From the NCBI GenBank assembly GCA_963761425.1, contig CAVXGQ010000006.1, forward strand, positions 62,001 to 126,000: a DNA stretch of 64,000 nucleotides, written 5' to 3'. Positions 50,383-62,077 of the stretch are shown piece by piece. The position numbers and the translations under genes are program-made. The first letter of the stretch is position 1. Every line of letters starts with the position of its first letter. The stretch comes from Bog-793 sp963761425. GTDB lineage: Bacteria; Actinomycetota; Acidimicrobiia; Acidimicrobiales; Bog-793. Below the pieces are notes generated by a model. The model searched no databases. It worked only from the letters and a program-made list of their open reading frames with translations, and was not told the DNA's origin.

Positions 50383-50982
50383 TCATCTGTCGCGAGCGTA
50401 CATCCCGCGTTCTTTGATCATGCGCACGGCACCCTCCGGGATCAGGTAGTCGAGTGGACGCCCGGTCGCGGCCCGCTCGCGCAGGTCGGTGCTGGAGATC
50501 TCGAGCGCCGGGATCTCGATCGCGACGGCGTTCCAGCCCGCGAGCGGACCAGCCGGTCCGGGAAGCACCGGGGTGGAACCGGGTCGGTTGACGACGACCA
50601 TGGTCACCGAGCGCCGCACCTCCTCGAGCCGCTCCCAGGTCGGGAGTCCGGCGACCACGTCGGCGCCAACGATGAGGAACAGCTCCGCCCCGGGTTCGAG
50701 GCGTCGCAGCTCCTCGATCGTGTCGATGGTGTAGGAGGGACCGCCCCGGTCGATCTCGAGCTGCGACGCCTCCAGGCCGTCCACCTCCCCGAGCGCGGCG
50801 TCAACCAGCGCCAGTCGTTCTGCGGCGGGCGACACCGGCCGGTCACCCACCTTCTGCCAAGGCTCGTTGGCCACCACGAAGAGCACCCGGTCGAGGCCGA
50901 GCGCATGGCGAGCGTTCACGGCCGCGACGAGGTGGCCGACATGAATCGGGTCGAAGGTGCCGCCGAAAACCCCGAGACGCAT
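50383..50982 (-). CDS. nadD: nicotinate-nucleotide adenylyltransferase
   Basis: Forms nicotinate adenine dinucleotide in NAD synthesis. The 199-residue protein starts at ATG 50982 (MRLGVFGGTFDPIHVGHLVAAV, the GGTFDPxHxGH signature) with GAGGGA five bases upstream; a longer frame reaches 51042 but lacks a family N-terminus. The SSTDLRERAATGRPLDYLIPEGV-type end (ISSTxxR motif) is present. Followed by rsfS. Confidence 0.95.
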   Translation of the reverse strand: MRLGVFGGTFDPIHVGHLVAAVNARHALGLDRVLFVVANEPWQKVGDRPVSPAAERLALVDAALGEVDGLEASQLEIDRGGPSYTIDTIEELRRLEPGAELFLIVGADVVAGLPTWERLEEVRRSVTMVVVNRPGSTPVLPGPAGPLAGWNAVAIEIPALEISSTDLRERAATGRPLDYLIPEGAVRMIKERGMYARDR

Positions 50983-51128
50983 GGATCCCTCAGCCGGCCG
51001 GGCTCGTCGCCGACGGAAGATCCGCCTCCGGATGAGCACCACGCCTTACCGGCCAGCGTAGGCGCCTCGGCCTGACCGCCACTGGGGCGGGTTGCCGGTC
51101 GGCCAGCCGCCCTGCCTACTCTGTAGAT

Positions 51129-52519
51129 ATGCGTCATCTCCCCGCTGAACCGGGAATAGCGCGCGCCCACACCGCAGGCGACGTCACCTGGACCCCCGAT
51201 TCCTGGCGGGAATTCCCCGTCGAGCAGGGACCCGAGTGGCCGGACCCCGCCCAGGCCGACGCGGCCCGCCAGGAGCTCGGATCGTTTCCTCCGCTCGTCT
51301 TCGCCGGTGAGACGCGCCGCCTCATCGAGGCACTCGGACAGGTGGCCGACCGCCGGGCCTTCGTTCTGCAAGCGGGCGACTGCGCCGAGTCGTTCTTCGA
51401 GATCAACGCCGACACCATCCGGAACAAGCTGAAGGTGATCCTCCAGATGGCGGTGGTGCTCACCTACGGGTCCGGCGTCCCCGTCGTGAAGATCGGCCGG
51501 ATCGCCGGTCAGTTCGCCAAACCTCGCTCGTCACCGACCGAACGCTTCGGCGGTGTGGAGATCCCCTCGTTCCGCGGCCACATCGTGCACGACGACGCGC
51601 CGAGCCTCGAGGCCCGCCGGGCGGACCCGTTCCGGATGATCGAGGCCTACCGGTACGCGGCCACGACTCTCAACCTGCTACGCAGCTTCACGAAGGGCGG
51701 TTTCGCGGCGCTCGCCCAGGTGCATGCGTGGAACCAGGAGTTCGTCGCCACCAGCCGTGAGGGCCGACGCTACGAGGAAACCGCCGAGGCCATTGACCGG
51801 GCGCTGCGCTTCCTCACGGCCTGTGGTGTCAACCTCGACTCGGACGCCCCGACCCAGCAGGTCGATCTGTTCACCAGCCACGAGGCCCTGCTTCTCGACT
51901 ACGAGGAATCGATCACCAAGCGGGATCAGCTGACCGGCGACTACTACGACGGCTCGGCCCACATGCTCTGGATCGGAGATCGCACCCGTCAGCTCGACGG
52001 GGCCCACGTCGAGTTCCTGCGCGGTGTCCACAATCCGGTCGGCGTGAAGCTCGGCCCTACCACCTCGCCGGAGGAGGTGATCGAGCTCTGTGAGGCCTTG
52101 AACCCCGACCGGGTGCCCGGACGCCTCACCCTCATCACCCGGCTCGGCGTGCGCCAGGTGAGGGCGTTGCTGCCGCCGATCGTCCGCGCCGTCTCCGACG
52201 CCGGGCACCCGGTCGTGTGGGAGTGCGACCCCATGCATGGCAACACCTTCGTCTCCGACAACGGCCACAAGACGCGACGCTTCGACGACGTCCTCGGCGA
52301 GATCAAGGGCTTCTTCGCCGTTCACCGGGAAGAAGGAAGCTGGCCGGGCGGAGTCCACGTGGAGCTCACCGGTGACGCCGTCACCGAATGCCTCGGGGGG
52401 GCCGAGGACATCCTGGAAGAACATCTCTCGTTGCGGTACACGACGACCTGCGATCCGCGTCTTAACGGCCGCCAGGCGCTCGACCTCGCCTTCCGGGTCG
52501 CGGAGCTCCTGGCCGACTG

Positions 52520-52520
<1 letters not shown>
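51129..52520 (+). CDS. aroG: class II 3-deoxy-7-phosphoheptulonate synthase
   Basis: First step of the shikimate pathway, erythrose 4-phosphate plus phosphoenolpyruvate. The 463-residue length and sequence are those of the plant/mycobacterial type II enzymes: FVLQAGDCAESF, KIGRIAGQFAKPRSSP, YYDGSAHMLWIGDRTRQLDGAHVEFLRGVHNPVGVKLGP and VWECDPMHGNTF. Start ATG 51129. It is on the plus strand, against its minus-strand neighbours, and its stop overlaps the start of the secreted protein (TGATG), so the two are cotranscribed. Confidence 0.95.
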
Positions 52521-54588
<2,068 letters not shown>

Positions 54589-54601
<13 letters not shown>

Positions 54602-55362
54602 TCGATCGCCACCCACTCCGGCGGCTCGACGCCGACCCATTCCGGTTCCGCCGAGCGGACGTGGGCCAGCCCAGCGAGGTGCGCCACGTCGTTGTAACGC
54701 ACCAGACGCCAGCGCGAGCCGGTGTGGTGCCATTCGGTGATCGAGGTGTTGCCCGGGTGGAGACGCACGACGTTGCCGTGTTCGGCGAGGCCGAGGAACC
54801 GGATCATCGAGCTGTCGATGACGCCGCCGTGCGACACGATGACGACGAGTTCGCCCGGGTGGCGGAGCGCCACCGAGGTCAGCGCGGCCGCGGCGCGGTC
54901 GAGAAACCCGATCCAGCTCTCGCCGCCCGGCGAGGTCGGGAACTCCGGGTCGTCGCCCGGTAGGCCACGGCGCTGGTAGCGCTCCTCGTACTCGGCCCAG
55001 GTGAGCCCGTCGGCCTCGCCGGGGTGGCGCTCGCAGAATGAGCAGCTCTGGCCGACCTCTCTCACCCCGAGGACCGGGGCGAGGATGGCCGCCGTCTCGA
55101 TCGCCCGCGGCAAGACGCTCGTCCACATCGCCGCGGCCCCGGCCAGTTCACCGGTGCGCGCCAACCGTTCGGCGAGGATTTCACTCTGGGCGACACCGCG
55201 GGGCGTCAGCCCGCGGCAGCCCTTGTGCCCGCCGATCACCGAATCGACGTTGGCGTAAGCCTCGCCGTGGCGAATGAGGGCGAGCCGCGTCCCGACCGTG
55301 ATGGCCCCCTCGGCGTGTCCCAGGGAATCAGCGGGTGTCCCGTCTTCCTTCACGATTCGCAC
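54589..55362 (-). CDS. histidine phosphatase superfamily protein (phosphoglycerate mutase-like)
   Basis: A 257-residue phosphatase. The catalytic RHGEAYANVD motif begins about residue 31, and the second His is in IVSHGGVIDSSMIRF; the C-terminus has a 60-residue extra segment. In Mycobacterium a related gene (gpgP) lies by nadD/rsfS, so a sugar-phosphate phosphatase role is possible, but the substrate cannot be read here. It converges with the secreted protein gene and the two overlap by 13 bases at their 3' ends. Start ATG 55362. Confidence 0.85.
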
Positions 55363-55413
55363 CCTACCGGCTCCACGGCCGCCCCAGGAAAGCTGCGAGA
55401 TCTGCCGGCACGA

Positions 55414-55436
55414 CCCGCCTTCCGGGGGGCTTTTTT
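55414..55436 (+). terminator. weak stem plus T6, possible terminator
   Basis: CCCGCC (55414-55419) and GGGGGG (55424-55429) form an imperfect stem around TTCC, directly followed by C and six T (55431-55436) on the plus strand. No plus-strand gene ends nearby except the one at 54601, so its use is doubtful; it sits between proA and the phosphatase gene. Confidence 0.3.
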
Positions 55437-55454
55437 GCGTCGATCACCGCGGCT

Positions 55455-56702
55455 CTACGAGCGGACCTGTCCGTCACCCTCGATCACGAACTTCACCGAG
55501 GTGAGCTCACGCAATCCCATCGGGCCGCGGGCATGCAGCTTCTGCGTCGAGATCCCGATCTCAGCACCGAGACCGAGCTCGCCGCCGTCGACGAAGCGGG
55601 TCGACGCGTTGACGAGCACCGCCGCGGCATCGACCTCTCGAATGAAGCGCCGGGCGGCCCCATAGTCCTCCGTCACAATGGCCTCGGAGTGACCTGTCGA
55701 GTACCGGGCGATGTGGTCGAGCGCGCCATCGAGGTCGTCGACCACGGCCACGGCGAGGCGCAGGCTGAGGAACTCCGTCGCGAAGTCCTCCTCGGTCGCC
55801 GGGCCGATTCCCGGCAGTATCGCCCGACTGGCCTCGTCACCGACCAGCTCGACACCCTCGAGGGCGCGGGCCAGCCTCGGGAGGGCCAGGGGCGCGATCG
55901 CCCGGTGGACCAGCAGGGTCTCCATGGCGTTGCAGACCCCCGGTCGCTGGGTCTTGGCGTTGACGACGATCCGCTCCGCCACCTCGAGATTGGCGGTGGC
56001 GTCGACGTAGACGTGACAGTTCCCGTCGCCGTCGACTACGTAGGGCACGGTCGCGCGCTCGACGACCAGCGCCACCAGCGCCGGACCGCCGCGGGGTACC
56101 AGGCAGTCGATCACCCCCCGCAACCGGACGAACTCCTCCACCGTCTCGTGGCGGGTGTCCTCGACCAGCAAGACGACGTCGGCGGGCAGGCCCGCCTTGG
56201 CGATCCCGGACCGCAACGCCTCGGTGATCGCCAGGTTGGATCCGATAGCGCCCGCCGAGCCGCGCAGAAAAGCCGCATTCCCGGACTTGACACAGAGCCC
56301 CGCCGCGTCCGAGGTGACGTTGGGGCGGTTCTCGTAGACGATGCCGACCACGCCGAGCGGAACACGCACCCGCCGAACCGAGAGGCCGTTCGGAAGCACC
56401 CAGCCCTCCACGACCTGTCCGACCGGGTCGGCGAGGGCGGCCACGGCGCGCAGACCCGCGGCCATCTCGTCGAGGCGAGCCTCGTTGAGACGGAGTCGGT
56501 CGAGGACGGCTGGCACCGCCTCCGAACGAGCGGCCCGCGCCAGGTCCGCGGCGTTGGCGGTGAGGATCCCGTCCCGCCCGGCGTCGAGCGCTTCGGCCGC
56601 GAACTCCAGCGCTTCGTTCTTCGCCGCGGTCGACGCCGTGGCAAGCAGCCGGGCCGCGGCGCGCGACCGCCTTCCCAGCTCGGCCAGCGAAATCTCGGTC
56701 AT
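55455..56702 (-). CDS. proA: gamma-glutamyl phosphate reductase
   Basis: Second step of proline synthesis, gamma-glutamyl phosphate to semialdehyde with NADPH. The 415-residue protein begins MTEISLAELGRRSRAAARLL and has VGIVYENRPNVTSDAAGLCVKSGNAAFLRG, the active Cys in KTQRPGVCNAMETLLVH and the end region FVDGGELGLGAEIGISTQKLHARGPMGLREL. Start ATG 56702. It follows proB by eight bases. Confidence 0.96.
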   Translation of the reverse strand: MTEISLAELGRRSRAAARLLATASTAAKNEALEFAAEALDAGRDGILTANAADLARAARSEAVPAVLDRLRLNEARLDEMAAGLRAVAALADPVGQVVEGWVLPNGLSVRRVRVPLGVVGIVYENRPNVTSDAAGLCVKSGNAAFLRGSAGAIGSNLAITEALRSGIAKAGLPADVVLLVEDTRHETVEEFVRLRGVIDCLVPRGGPALVALVVERATVPYVVDGDGNCHVYVDATANLEVAERIVVNAKTQRPGVCNAMETLLVHRAIAPLALPRLARALEGVELVGDEASRAILPGIGPATEEDFATEFLSLRLAVAVVDDLDGALDHIARYSTGHSEAIVTEDYGAARRFIREVDAAAVLVNASTRFVDGGELGLGAEIGISTQKLHARGPMGLRELTSVKFVIEGDGQVRS

Positions 56703-56710
56703 GGCCAACG

Positions 56711-57856
56711 CTACCGAGGCACGACCCGTCGCGCCGAACGTGGCCGGCGCGGCCCCATCGACGCCCCGGTGAGCATGACGAGGTCGTCGCGGTGGACGAG
56801 CTCGCCCGCGAGGTCGGCGGGCAGCTCGCTCGAACGCCGACCCAACCACTCGCCGGCCCGGTCCGACGGCAGACGGCTGATCCCCTTGGCGAACACCTCG
56901 CCGTCGCCCGCCACGATCTCGATGAGATCGTCGCGTCCGAAGGGGGCGGCGACCGCGACGACGCCCGCCGGGAGCAAGGACGCCTCCCGTTCGACGAGCG
57001 CCCGCTGGCAGCCGTCGTCGACGACGACGCGTCCGACCGCGGGGAGCGCGAACGCGATCCACGCCTTGCGGGCCGAGAGCCGCTCCTCGCGGGGCAGGAT
57101 CGTCGTGCCGACCCCCGTGACCCCGGCGACCGCGTCGACGACGACGCCGGGCCGGTTCGCCGACGCGATCACGGCGCGAACCCCGCACCACGCCGCCATG
57201 CGGGCCGCGGCCAGCTTGGAGGCCATCCCTCCGCTGCCGGCGGCGGAGCTGGACCCGCCGGCGATCTCGTCGAAGGCCGCGTCGACCGCGACCACCTGTT
57301 CGACGAGCGTCGCGTCGGCCACCCGCTTCGGGTCGGCGTCGAACAGGCCTTCGGTGTCGGTGAGAAGGACCAGGCACTCGGCACCGACGAGGTTGGCCAC
57401 CAGCGCGGCGAGACGGTCGTTGTCCCCGAAGCGGATTTCGTCGTCGGCCACGGCGTCGTTCTCGTTGACCACGGGCACCGCGCCGAGCTCGATGAGGCGC
57501 GCCAGGGTCTCTCGGGCGTGCAGATACTGGTGACGCGCCCCGAAATCGGGCAACGACAGGAGCACCTGGGCGGTGAAGAGACCTTCGGCCGCGAAAGCCT
57601 CGTCGTAGACCCGCATCAGCCGGTGCTGGCCGATCGTCGACAGCGCTTGTTGGGTCGCGGTGTCCGCCGGACGGCCCCCGGCGGCACGGACCGCCGCAAC
57701 GCCGGCGCTCACCGCCCCCGAGGTGACGACGACCGCCGGGCAGCCGGAACGCCAAAGTTCACCGATCTCACCGGCGAGTTTTTCCACCGCGCCCAGGTCG
57801 ATGAGACCGTCGTCGGCCGTCACCGAGGTCGTCCCGATCTTCACGACGACCGTCAT
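56711..57856 (-). CDS. proB: glutamate 5-kinase with PUA domain
   Basis: First step of proline synthesis. Start ATG 57856 gives 381 residues: MTVVVKIGTTSVT, VTSGAVSAGVAAVR, VPVVNENDAVADDEIRFGDNDRLAALVA, SSAAGSGGMASKLAAARMA, and a C-terminal PUA domain (about 280-370). GC-rich leader upstream contains no stop signal that would rule out a longer frame, but the family N-terminus fixes this start. Divides the obg-proB-proA run. Confidence 0.95.
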   Translation of the reverse strand: MTVVVKIGTTSVTADDGLIDLGAVEKLAGEIGELWRSGCPAVVVTSGAVSAGVAAVRAAGGRPADTATQQALSTIGQHRLMRVYDEAFAAEGLFTAQVLLSLPDFGARHQYLHARETLARLIELGAVPVVNENDAVADDEIRFGDNDRLAALVANLVGAECLVLLTDTEGLFDADPKRVADATLVEQVVAVDAAFDEIAGGSSSAAGSGGMASKLAAARMAAWCGVRAVIASANRPGVVVDAVAGVTGVGTTILPREERLSARKAWIAFALPAVGRVVVDDGCQRALVEREASLLPAGVVAVAAPFGRDDLIEIVAGDGEVFAKGISRLPSDRAGEWLGRRSSELPADLAGELVHRDDLVMLTGASMGPRRPRSARRVVPR

Positions 57857-57914
57857 CGGCCACCCCCAGCGGATGGTGCACCGCAGGGCCCCCTCGTCGG
57901 TCCCCTCGGGTCTC

Positions 57915-59197
57915 TCACGCGTCCTCACGGTAGGTGAACGAGAGCCGGCCGATCCGGACGTCGTCGCCTGGTCGCGCCCCGGCCCGGGCCAGTGCCCGGT
58001 CGACACCCAACCGCTTCAGGCGGCGCTGGACCAGCGCCACCGCATCCGGGTCGGTGAGGTCGGAGACGCCGACCGCCCGCTCCACGGCCCGACCGACCAC
58101 CACGAATCCTCGTCCCTCCCGGCCGATGACCACCCCCTCGCCGGTCGGCCGGTGCACAACCGGTGCCACGCCGACCGACCCCCCCGAGGCGCGGGCCACG
58201 CCCACCAGGGCGGCCAAACGGCCGACCAGCTCGTCTAAGCCTTCACCGGTGACCGAGGAGACCTCGAGCTCGCCGTCATAGTCCGCGAGCGGCGGGCGCT
58301 CCTCCACCGGAACGGTGTCCGCCGCGAGCCGACCACCACCCGAGGACGGGTGACGAGCTCCGGACTGAAGCGTTCGAGCTCCTCGAGGAGCACGCGTCGC
58401 TGCCCGGCAGGCTGGCGTCCCCCGCCCGGCGCCAGGTCGATCATCACGACGAGCACCCGCGCCCGTTCAACGTGGCGCAGGAACCGGTGGCCGAGACCCC
58501 GACCTTGGCTCGCCCCTTCGACGAGGCCGGGGACGTCGGCGATGACGAACTCCGCGAGATCCCCCGGACTCGCGGCTCGGCGGCCACCTACGTGGACCAC
58601 GCCGAGGTGCGGCTCGAGCGTCGTGAACGGATAGTCGGCGATCTTCGGTCTGGCGGCGGAGACCCGGGAGACGAGGGTCGACTTGCCGCAGTTCGGGAAG
58701 CCGACCAGGGCGACATCGGCGACGAGCTTCAACTCGAGCTCGAGCCAGCGTTCCTCGCCCAGTTCGCCCTGCTCGCCAAAAGCCGGCGCTCGCAACCGGT
58801 TGGTCAAGAACTGGGCGTTGCCGGCACCCCCGTGCCCACCCTCGGCCGCCCGCAAGCGATCACCGGGGGACGCGAGGTCGGCGAGCACCGCTCCGTCGGG
58901 CCCATGCACGACGGTCCCCACCGGAACCGGCACCACGAGATCCCGGCCGGCCCGGCCGTGGCGTCGTCTCCCGCCACCGTGGGTGCCGTTCTCGGCCCGC
59001 CGGTGCGGATGGTCGCGGAAGGCGAGCAGCGAAGCCAGGGAGTCCGAGGCCTCCAGGTAGACGTCACCGCCCCGCCCGCCGTCACCCCCGTCCGGCCCGC
59101 CGCGAGAAACGTGGGCCTCGCGACGGAACGACACCGCCCCGGCGCCGCCGTCACCCCCTCTCGCGTGGACCTGGGCCTCGTCGACGAAGCCGGCCAT
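57915..59197 (-). CDS. obg: Obg/CgtA GTPase, interrupted by a one-base frameshift
   Basis: Essential ribosome-associated GTPase. From ATG 59197: the glycine-rich Obg fold (FVDEAQVHARGGDGGAGAVSFRREAHV), G1 in VGFPNCGKSTLVS, G2/G3 DYPFTTLEPHLG and FVIADVPGLVEGAS. The frame ends falsely after RPRVVVGSR. One base is missing near 58317-58327, at the position of the G4 (N/T)KxD motif; with it the text reads GSRADTVPVEERPP and continues into the other frame with the OCT domain (ELEVSSVTGEGLDELV to DDVRIGRLSFTYREDA), stop at 57915. 1283 bases, so exactly one base short of a multiple of three. Confidence 0.88.
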
Positions 59198-59284
59198 GTC
59201 GGTGCCTTTCTCACGAGACGCTCCCGGGAGGGCCAGAGCCACCGGGGCGCCCACAGGTCGAGGCGGACAGCTACGAGGAGCGGG

Positions 59285-59542
59285 TCACGCTCCGCCGGTC
59301 ACCACGTGCACGAGACGCCGGCCCCGCCGTTCGCCGAAACGCACGGTGCCGCCCGTCGTGGCGAACAAGGTGTCGTCCCCCCCGCGTTCCACGTTCACCC
59401 CGGGGTGGAAGTGGGTTCCGCGCTGGCGCACGATGATCGACCCAGCACCAACCACGCCTCCGTCCGAGACCTTCACACCGAGCCGCTGGGACCTGGAATC
59501 CCGGCCGTTGCGGGTCGACCCGCCGCCTTTGGTCTTGGACAC
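59285..59542 (-). CDS. rpmA: ribosomal protein L27
   Basis: Large-subunit protein near the peptidyl-transferase centre. The 85-residue product, SKTKGGGSTRNGRDSRSQRLGVKVSDG then IIVRQRGTHFHPGVNVERGGDDTLFATTGG, matches the family along its length. Starts one base after the rplU stop and precedes obg by 87 bases. Start ATG 59542. Confidence 0.97.
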   Translation of the reverse strand: MSKTKGGGSTRNGRDSRSQRLGVKVSDGGVVGAGSIIVRQRGTHFHPGVNVERGGDDTLFATTGGTVRFGERRGRRLVHVVTGGA

Positions 59543-59899
59543 TCAGTCCTCCTGCGACTGCTTCACTCTTGGGACCGGCGGCACCTTGCCGCCGGGGTGG
59601 ATCGCGGTGATCTCGACCACCGTGTAATGCTGGCGATGCCCGAAACGACGGCGGGCCCGGGTCTTCGGATGATAGGTGTAGCCGGTGATTTTCGGGCCCT
59701 TCGCGGTACCAACAACCTTACCGACCACCTTCGCCGCCTTCAGCGAGGCGCGATCGGCGACCACCGTCGAGCCGTCGACGACGAGCACCGGCGAGAAGGT
59801 GACCTCCTCACGCTCCGCCGAGCGGGAAAGCTCGACGGCCATGACGGAGCCGACCTCGACCCGTTCTTGCCTGCCACCTGACGCAATCACCGCATACAT
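59543..59899 (-). CDS. rplU: ribosomal protein L21
   Basis: Large-subunit protein. The 118-residue product begins MYAVIASGGRQERVEVGSVMAVE and has the family end GYTYHPKTRARRRFGHRQHYTVVEITAI, extended by a Pro/Lys tail. Start ATG 59899. It heads the rplU-rpmA-obg run, 80 bases downstream of rne. Confidence 0.97.
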   Translation of the reverse strand: MYAVIASGGRQERVEVGSVMAVELSRSAEREEVTFSPVLVVDGSTVVADRASLKAAKVVGKVVGTAKGPKITGYTYHPKTRARRRFGHRQHYTVVEITAIHPGGKVPPVPRVKQSQED

Positions 59900-59979
59900 G
59901 AGGCCGCCATCGTAGCAAGGGGGCGGCGCACCTCTAGCCGACGGCGGTGTCTTCGACCACCGGGCGGCACCAGGGGGCG

Positions 59980-61725
59980 TTACTCGTCATCTTCGGGAAA
60001 GATGATCCCGCGTCCTTTGCACATCGGGCAGGTCTCGCTGAGCGCCTCCAGGAGACCTTCGCCGACCCGCTTGCGGGTCATCTCGACGAGGCCGAGTTCG
60101 GAGATCTCGAACACCTGCGTCGGGGTCTTGTCCCGCGACAGCGCGTTGCGCAGCGCCGTCACGACCTCCTGGCGGTTCGCCTTGAGCTCCATGTCGATGA
60201 AGTCGATGACGATGATTCCGCCGATGTCGCGCAGACGCAGCTGGCGAGCGATCTCCTCCGCCGCCTCCAGATTGTTGCGGAACACCGTCTCTTCGAGGCT
60301 CGAGGAGCCAACGTTCTTGCCGGTGTTGACGTCGATCACCGTCAGCGCCTCGGTTCGCTCGATGATGATCGACCCCCCCGAGACCAGCCAGACCTTGTGG
60401 TTGAGCGCCTTGTGGAGCTGTTCGTGGATGTGCTGGCGCTCGAAGAGCGGCAGGTCCTCCGCGACCGGGTCGTAGTACTCCACGCGGTCGACGAGCGAGG
60501 GGTCGATCTCGGCGACGTAGGCGCGGACCAGATCATAAAGCTCCAGGTCATCGACGATGACCCCGCGATACTGCTCGGTGAACTCCTCGCGGATGACCCG
60601 CAGCGCGAGGTGCGGCTCCGAGTACAAGAGCACCGGTGCCGACAAGCGGCGGGCCTTGTCGGCGATCTCGTCCCATTTCTTCACCAGCTGGGCGATGTCC
60701 CGCTGGAGCTCCTCCGCACTCGCGCCCTCGGCAGCGGTTCGGACGATGATCCCGTGGCCCTCAGGCCGGATCCCGTCGAGCACCTTGCGCAGGCGTTTGC
60801 GCTCGCGGTCATCGAGGCGTTTCGAGATGCCGCTGGCGTTCGACTCCGGCACGAGCACGACGAAACGACCGGGGATCGACACTTCCTGGGTGAGCCGGGC
60901 GCCCTTCACGCCGATCGGATTCTTCGTGACCTGGCAGATGATGGTCTGGCCCGGCCGCAACAGGTGCTCGATGCGGGTTGTGCCCGGGTCGCGCTCGATG
61001 GTGTCGTCGCGGTCGGTCTGGACGTCGCCCCAGTACAAGACGGCATTCTTCGGCGTGCCGATATCAACGAAGGCGGCCTCCATCCCCGGCAGGACGTTCT
61101 TCACCCGACCGCGGTAGATGTTGCCGTCGATCTGATTGGCGTCGTCGAGCGCCCGGGCGACGTGGTGCTCGATGAGCGACCGGCCTTCGAGCACAGCGAT
61201 CTGGGTGGCGTCCATCGCCACGTGGACGCACATCAGGTAGCGCCCGACCGGCCGGCCCTTGCGCTCCCGGCCCCGGCGTCTGCCCGGGGTGGTCGCGCGG
61301 CCCGCCTCCGCCACCGCGATGGCGTCCTTCGTCCCGGCGTCGGATGCAACGGGGCTCGATCGCGCCCCTCCGGCTGGGGGTCGCGCGCCGGCGCGGGCCG
61401 GACGGCTGGCGGCCGGTGCCGGTGCGGTCTCACCGGTCGTCTCGGTCCCCGCCTTCGGCCCGGGACGGGGTCGCCCGCCTCGTCCGCGGCCACCACGACG
61501 GCGACGACGGGGCTTAGCGGGGATTTCAGGACCGGTCCCGTTGGCGCCGGGTCTCTCCACCCGCGGGGGTGGAGCCGGTCGGCTGTCACCGATTTTCGGT
61601 TTGGGCGGCGGCGCCTCAGACCTGCGGACGCCGCCCGGAGCGTCTAGAGCCGCACCGGACGCCACGGAACCAACCGGGCCCCGTGACTCTCCGGCGCCGA
61701 TGGCGCCGGTGGTCGGGTCGGGCAT
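59980..61725 (-). CDS. rne: ribonuclease E/G
   Basis: Endoribonuclease for rRNA and mRNA processing. The first 170 residues are an Arg/Pro/Ala/Gly-rich disordered extension (PKPRRRRRGGRGRGGRPRPG and similar). The core has the S1 domain (QIDGNIYRGRVKNVLPGMEAAFVDIGTPKNAVLYWGDV), the metal aspartates in LTVIDVNTGKNVG and IIVIDFIDM, and the zinc-link CPMCKGRG near the C-terminus. No degradosome C-terminal scaffold follows. Start ATG 61725, AGAAGGGA eight bases upstream; 581 residues. Confidence 0.94.
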   Translation of the reverse strand: MPDPTTGAIGAGESRGPVGSVASGAALDAPGGVRRSEAPPPKPKIGDSRPAPPPRVERPGANGTGPEIPAKPRRRRRGGRGRGGRPRPGPKAGTETTGETAPAPAASRPARAGARPPAGGARSSPVASDAGTKDAIAVAEAGRATTPGRRRGRERKGRPVGRYLMCVHVAMDATQIAVLEGRSLIEHHVARALDDANQIDGNIYRGRVKNVLPGMEAAFVDIGTPKNAVLYWGDVQTDRDDTIERDPGTTRIEHLLRPGQTIICQVTKNPIGVKGARLTQEVSIPGRFVVLVPESNASGISKRLDDRERKRLRKVLDGIRPEGHGIIVRTAAEGASAEELQRDIAQLVKKWDEIADKARRLSAPVLLYSEPHLALRVIREEFTEQYRGVIVDDLELYDLVRAYVAEIDPSLVDRVEYYDPVAEDLPLFERQHIHEQLHKALNHKVWLVSGGSIIIERTEALTVIDVNTGKNVGSSSLEETVFRNNLEAAEEIARQLRLRDIGGIIVIDFIDMELKANRQEVVTALRNALSRDKTPTQVFEISELGLVEMTRKRVGEGLLEALSETCPMCKGRGIIFPEDDE

Positions 61726-62077
61726 AAGAGAAGTCCCTTCTACGACGCGCACTGTCGCAGTGCGCGGGAACCACCGCGCGGGCGCTGGCGGACGTTCCGC
61801 CGCGCCGTCCTGCGGTGGGGCCACATCGATCTGACAGGTCGCGTCCCCCGGCGGGCACCGACGTTCCCACCAGGGGGGCGGCAACAACTTGCGCGGCACC
61901 GAGTCCCCCGGTTCTGCGCGCGCGCTCGGTGGCGGTCTCCGCCGCGACCGGCACACGTTGGGGTGGCCGACGCGTTCTACCTGGTCGCAGCGTGATCATC
62001 CTGTTCGCAGTCTAATCCGGGGTCCCCGGGGGCCCAGGGCCCGCCTCATTGCAATCCGATGAACAATCCGGCCCGGG
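61726..62077. other. 352-base gap between rne and the penicillin-binding protein gene
   Basis: Contains the rne leader hairpin and no gene that I can support. The remainder is GC-rich with no recognisable family in any frame. Confidence 0.55.
61746..61766 (-). promoter_or_regulatory. 9-bp hairpin in the rne leader
   Basis: CGCGCACTG (61746-61754) and CAGTGCGCG (61758-61766) are exact inverses with a three-base loop TCG. It lies just upstream of the rne ribosome site, ending 21 bases before ATG 61725, so on the mRNA it sits beside the Shine-Dalgarno. It could be an autoregulation site for RNase E, a known strategy in other bacteria; that use is inference. Confidence 0.45.

Noticed and set aside
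55335..57533. 732-codon plus-strand open frame over proA and proB
   Set aside because: Antisense to two intact enzymes, no motif.
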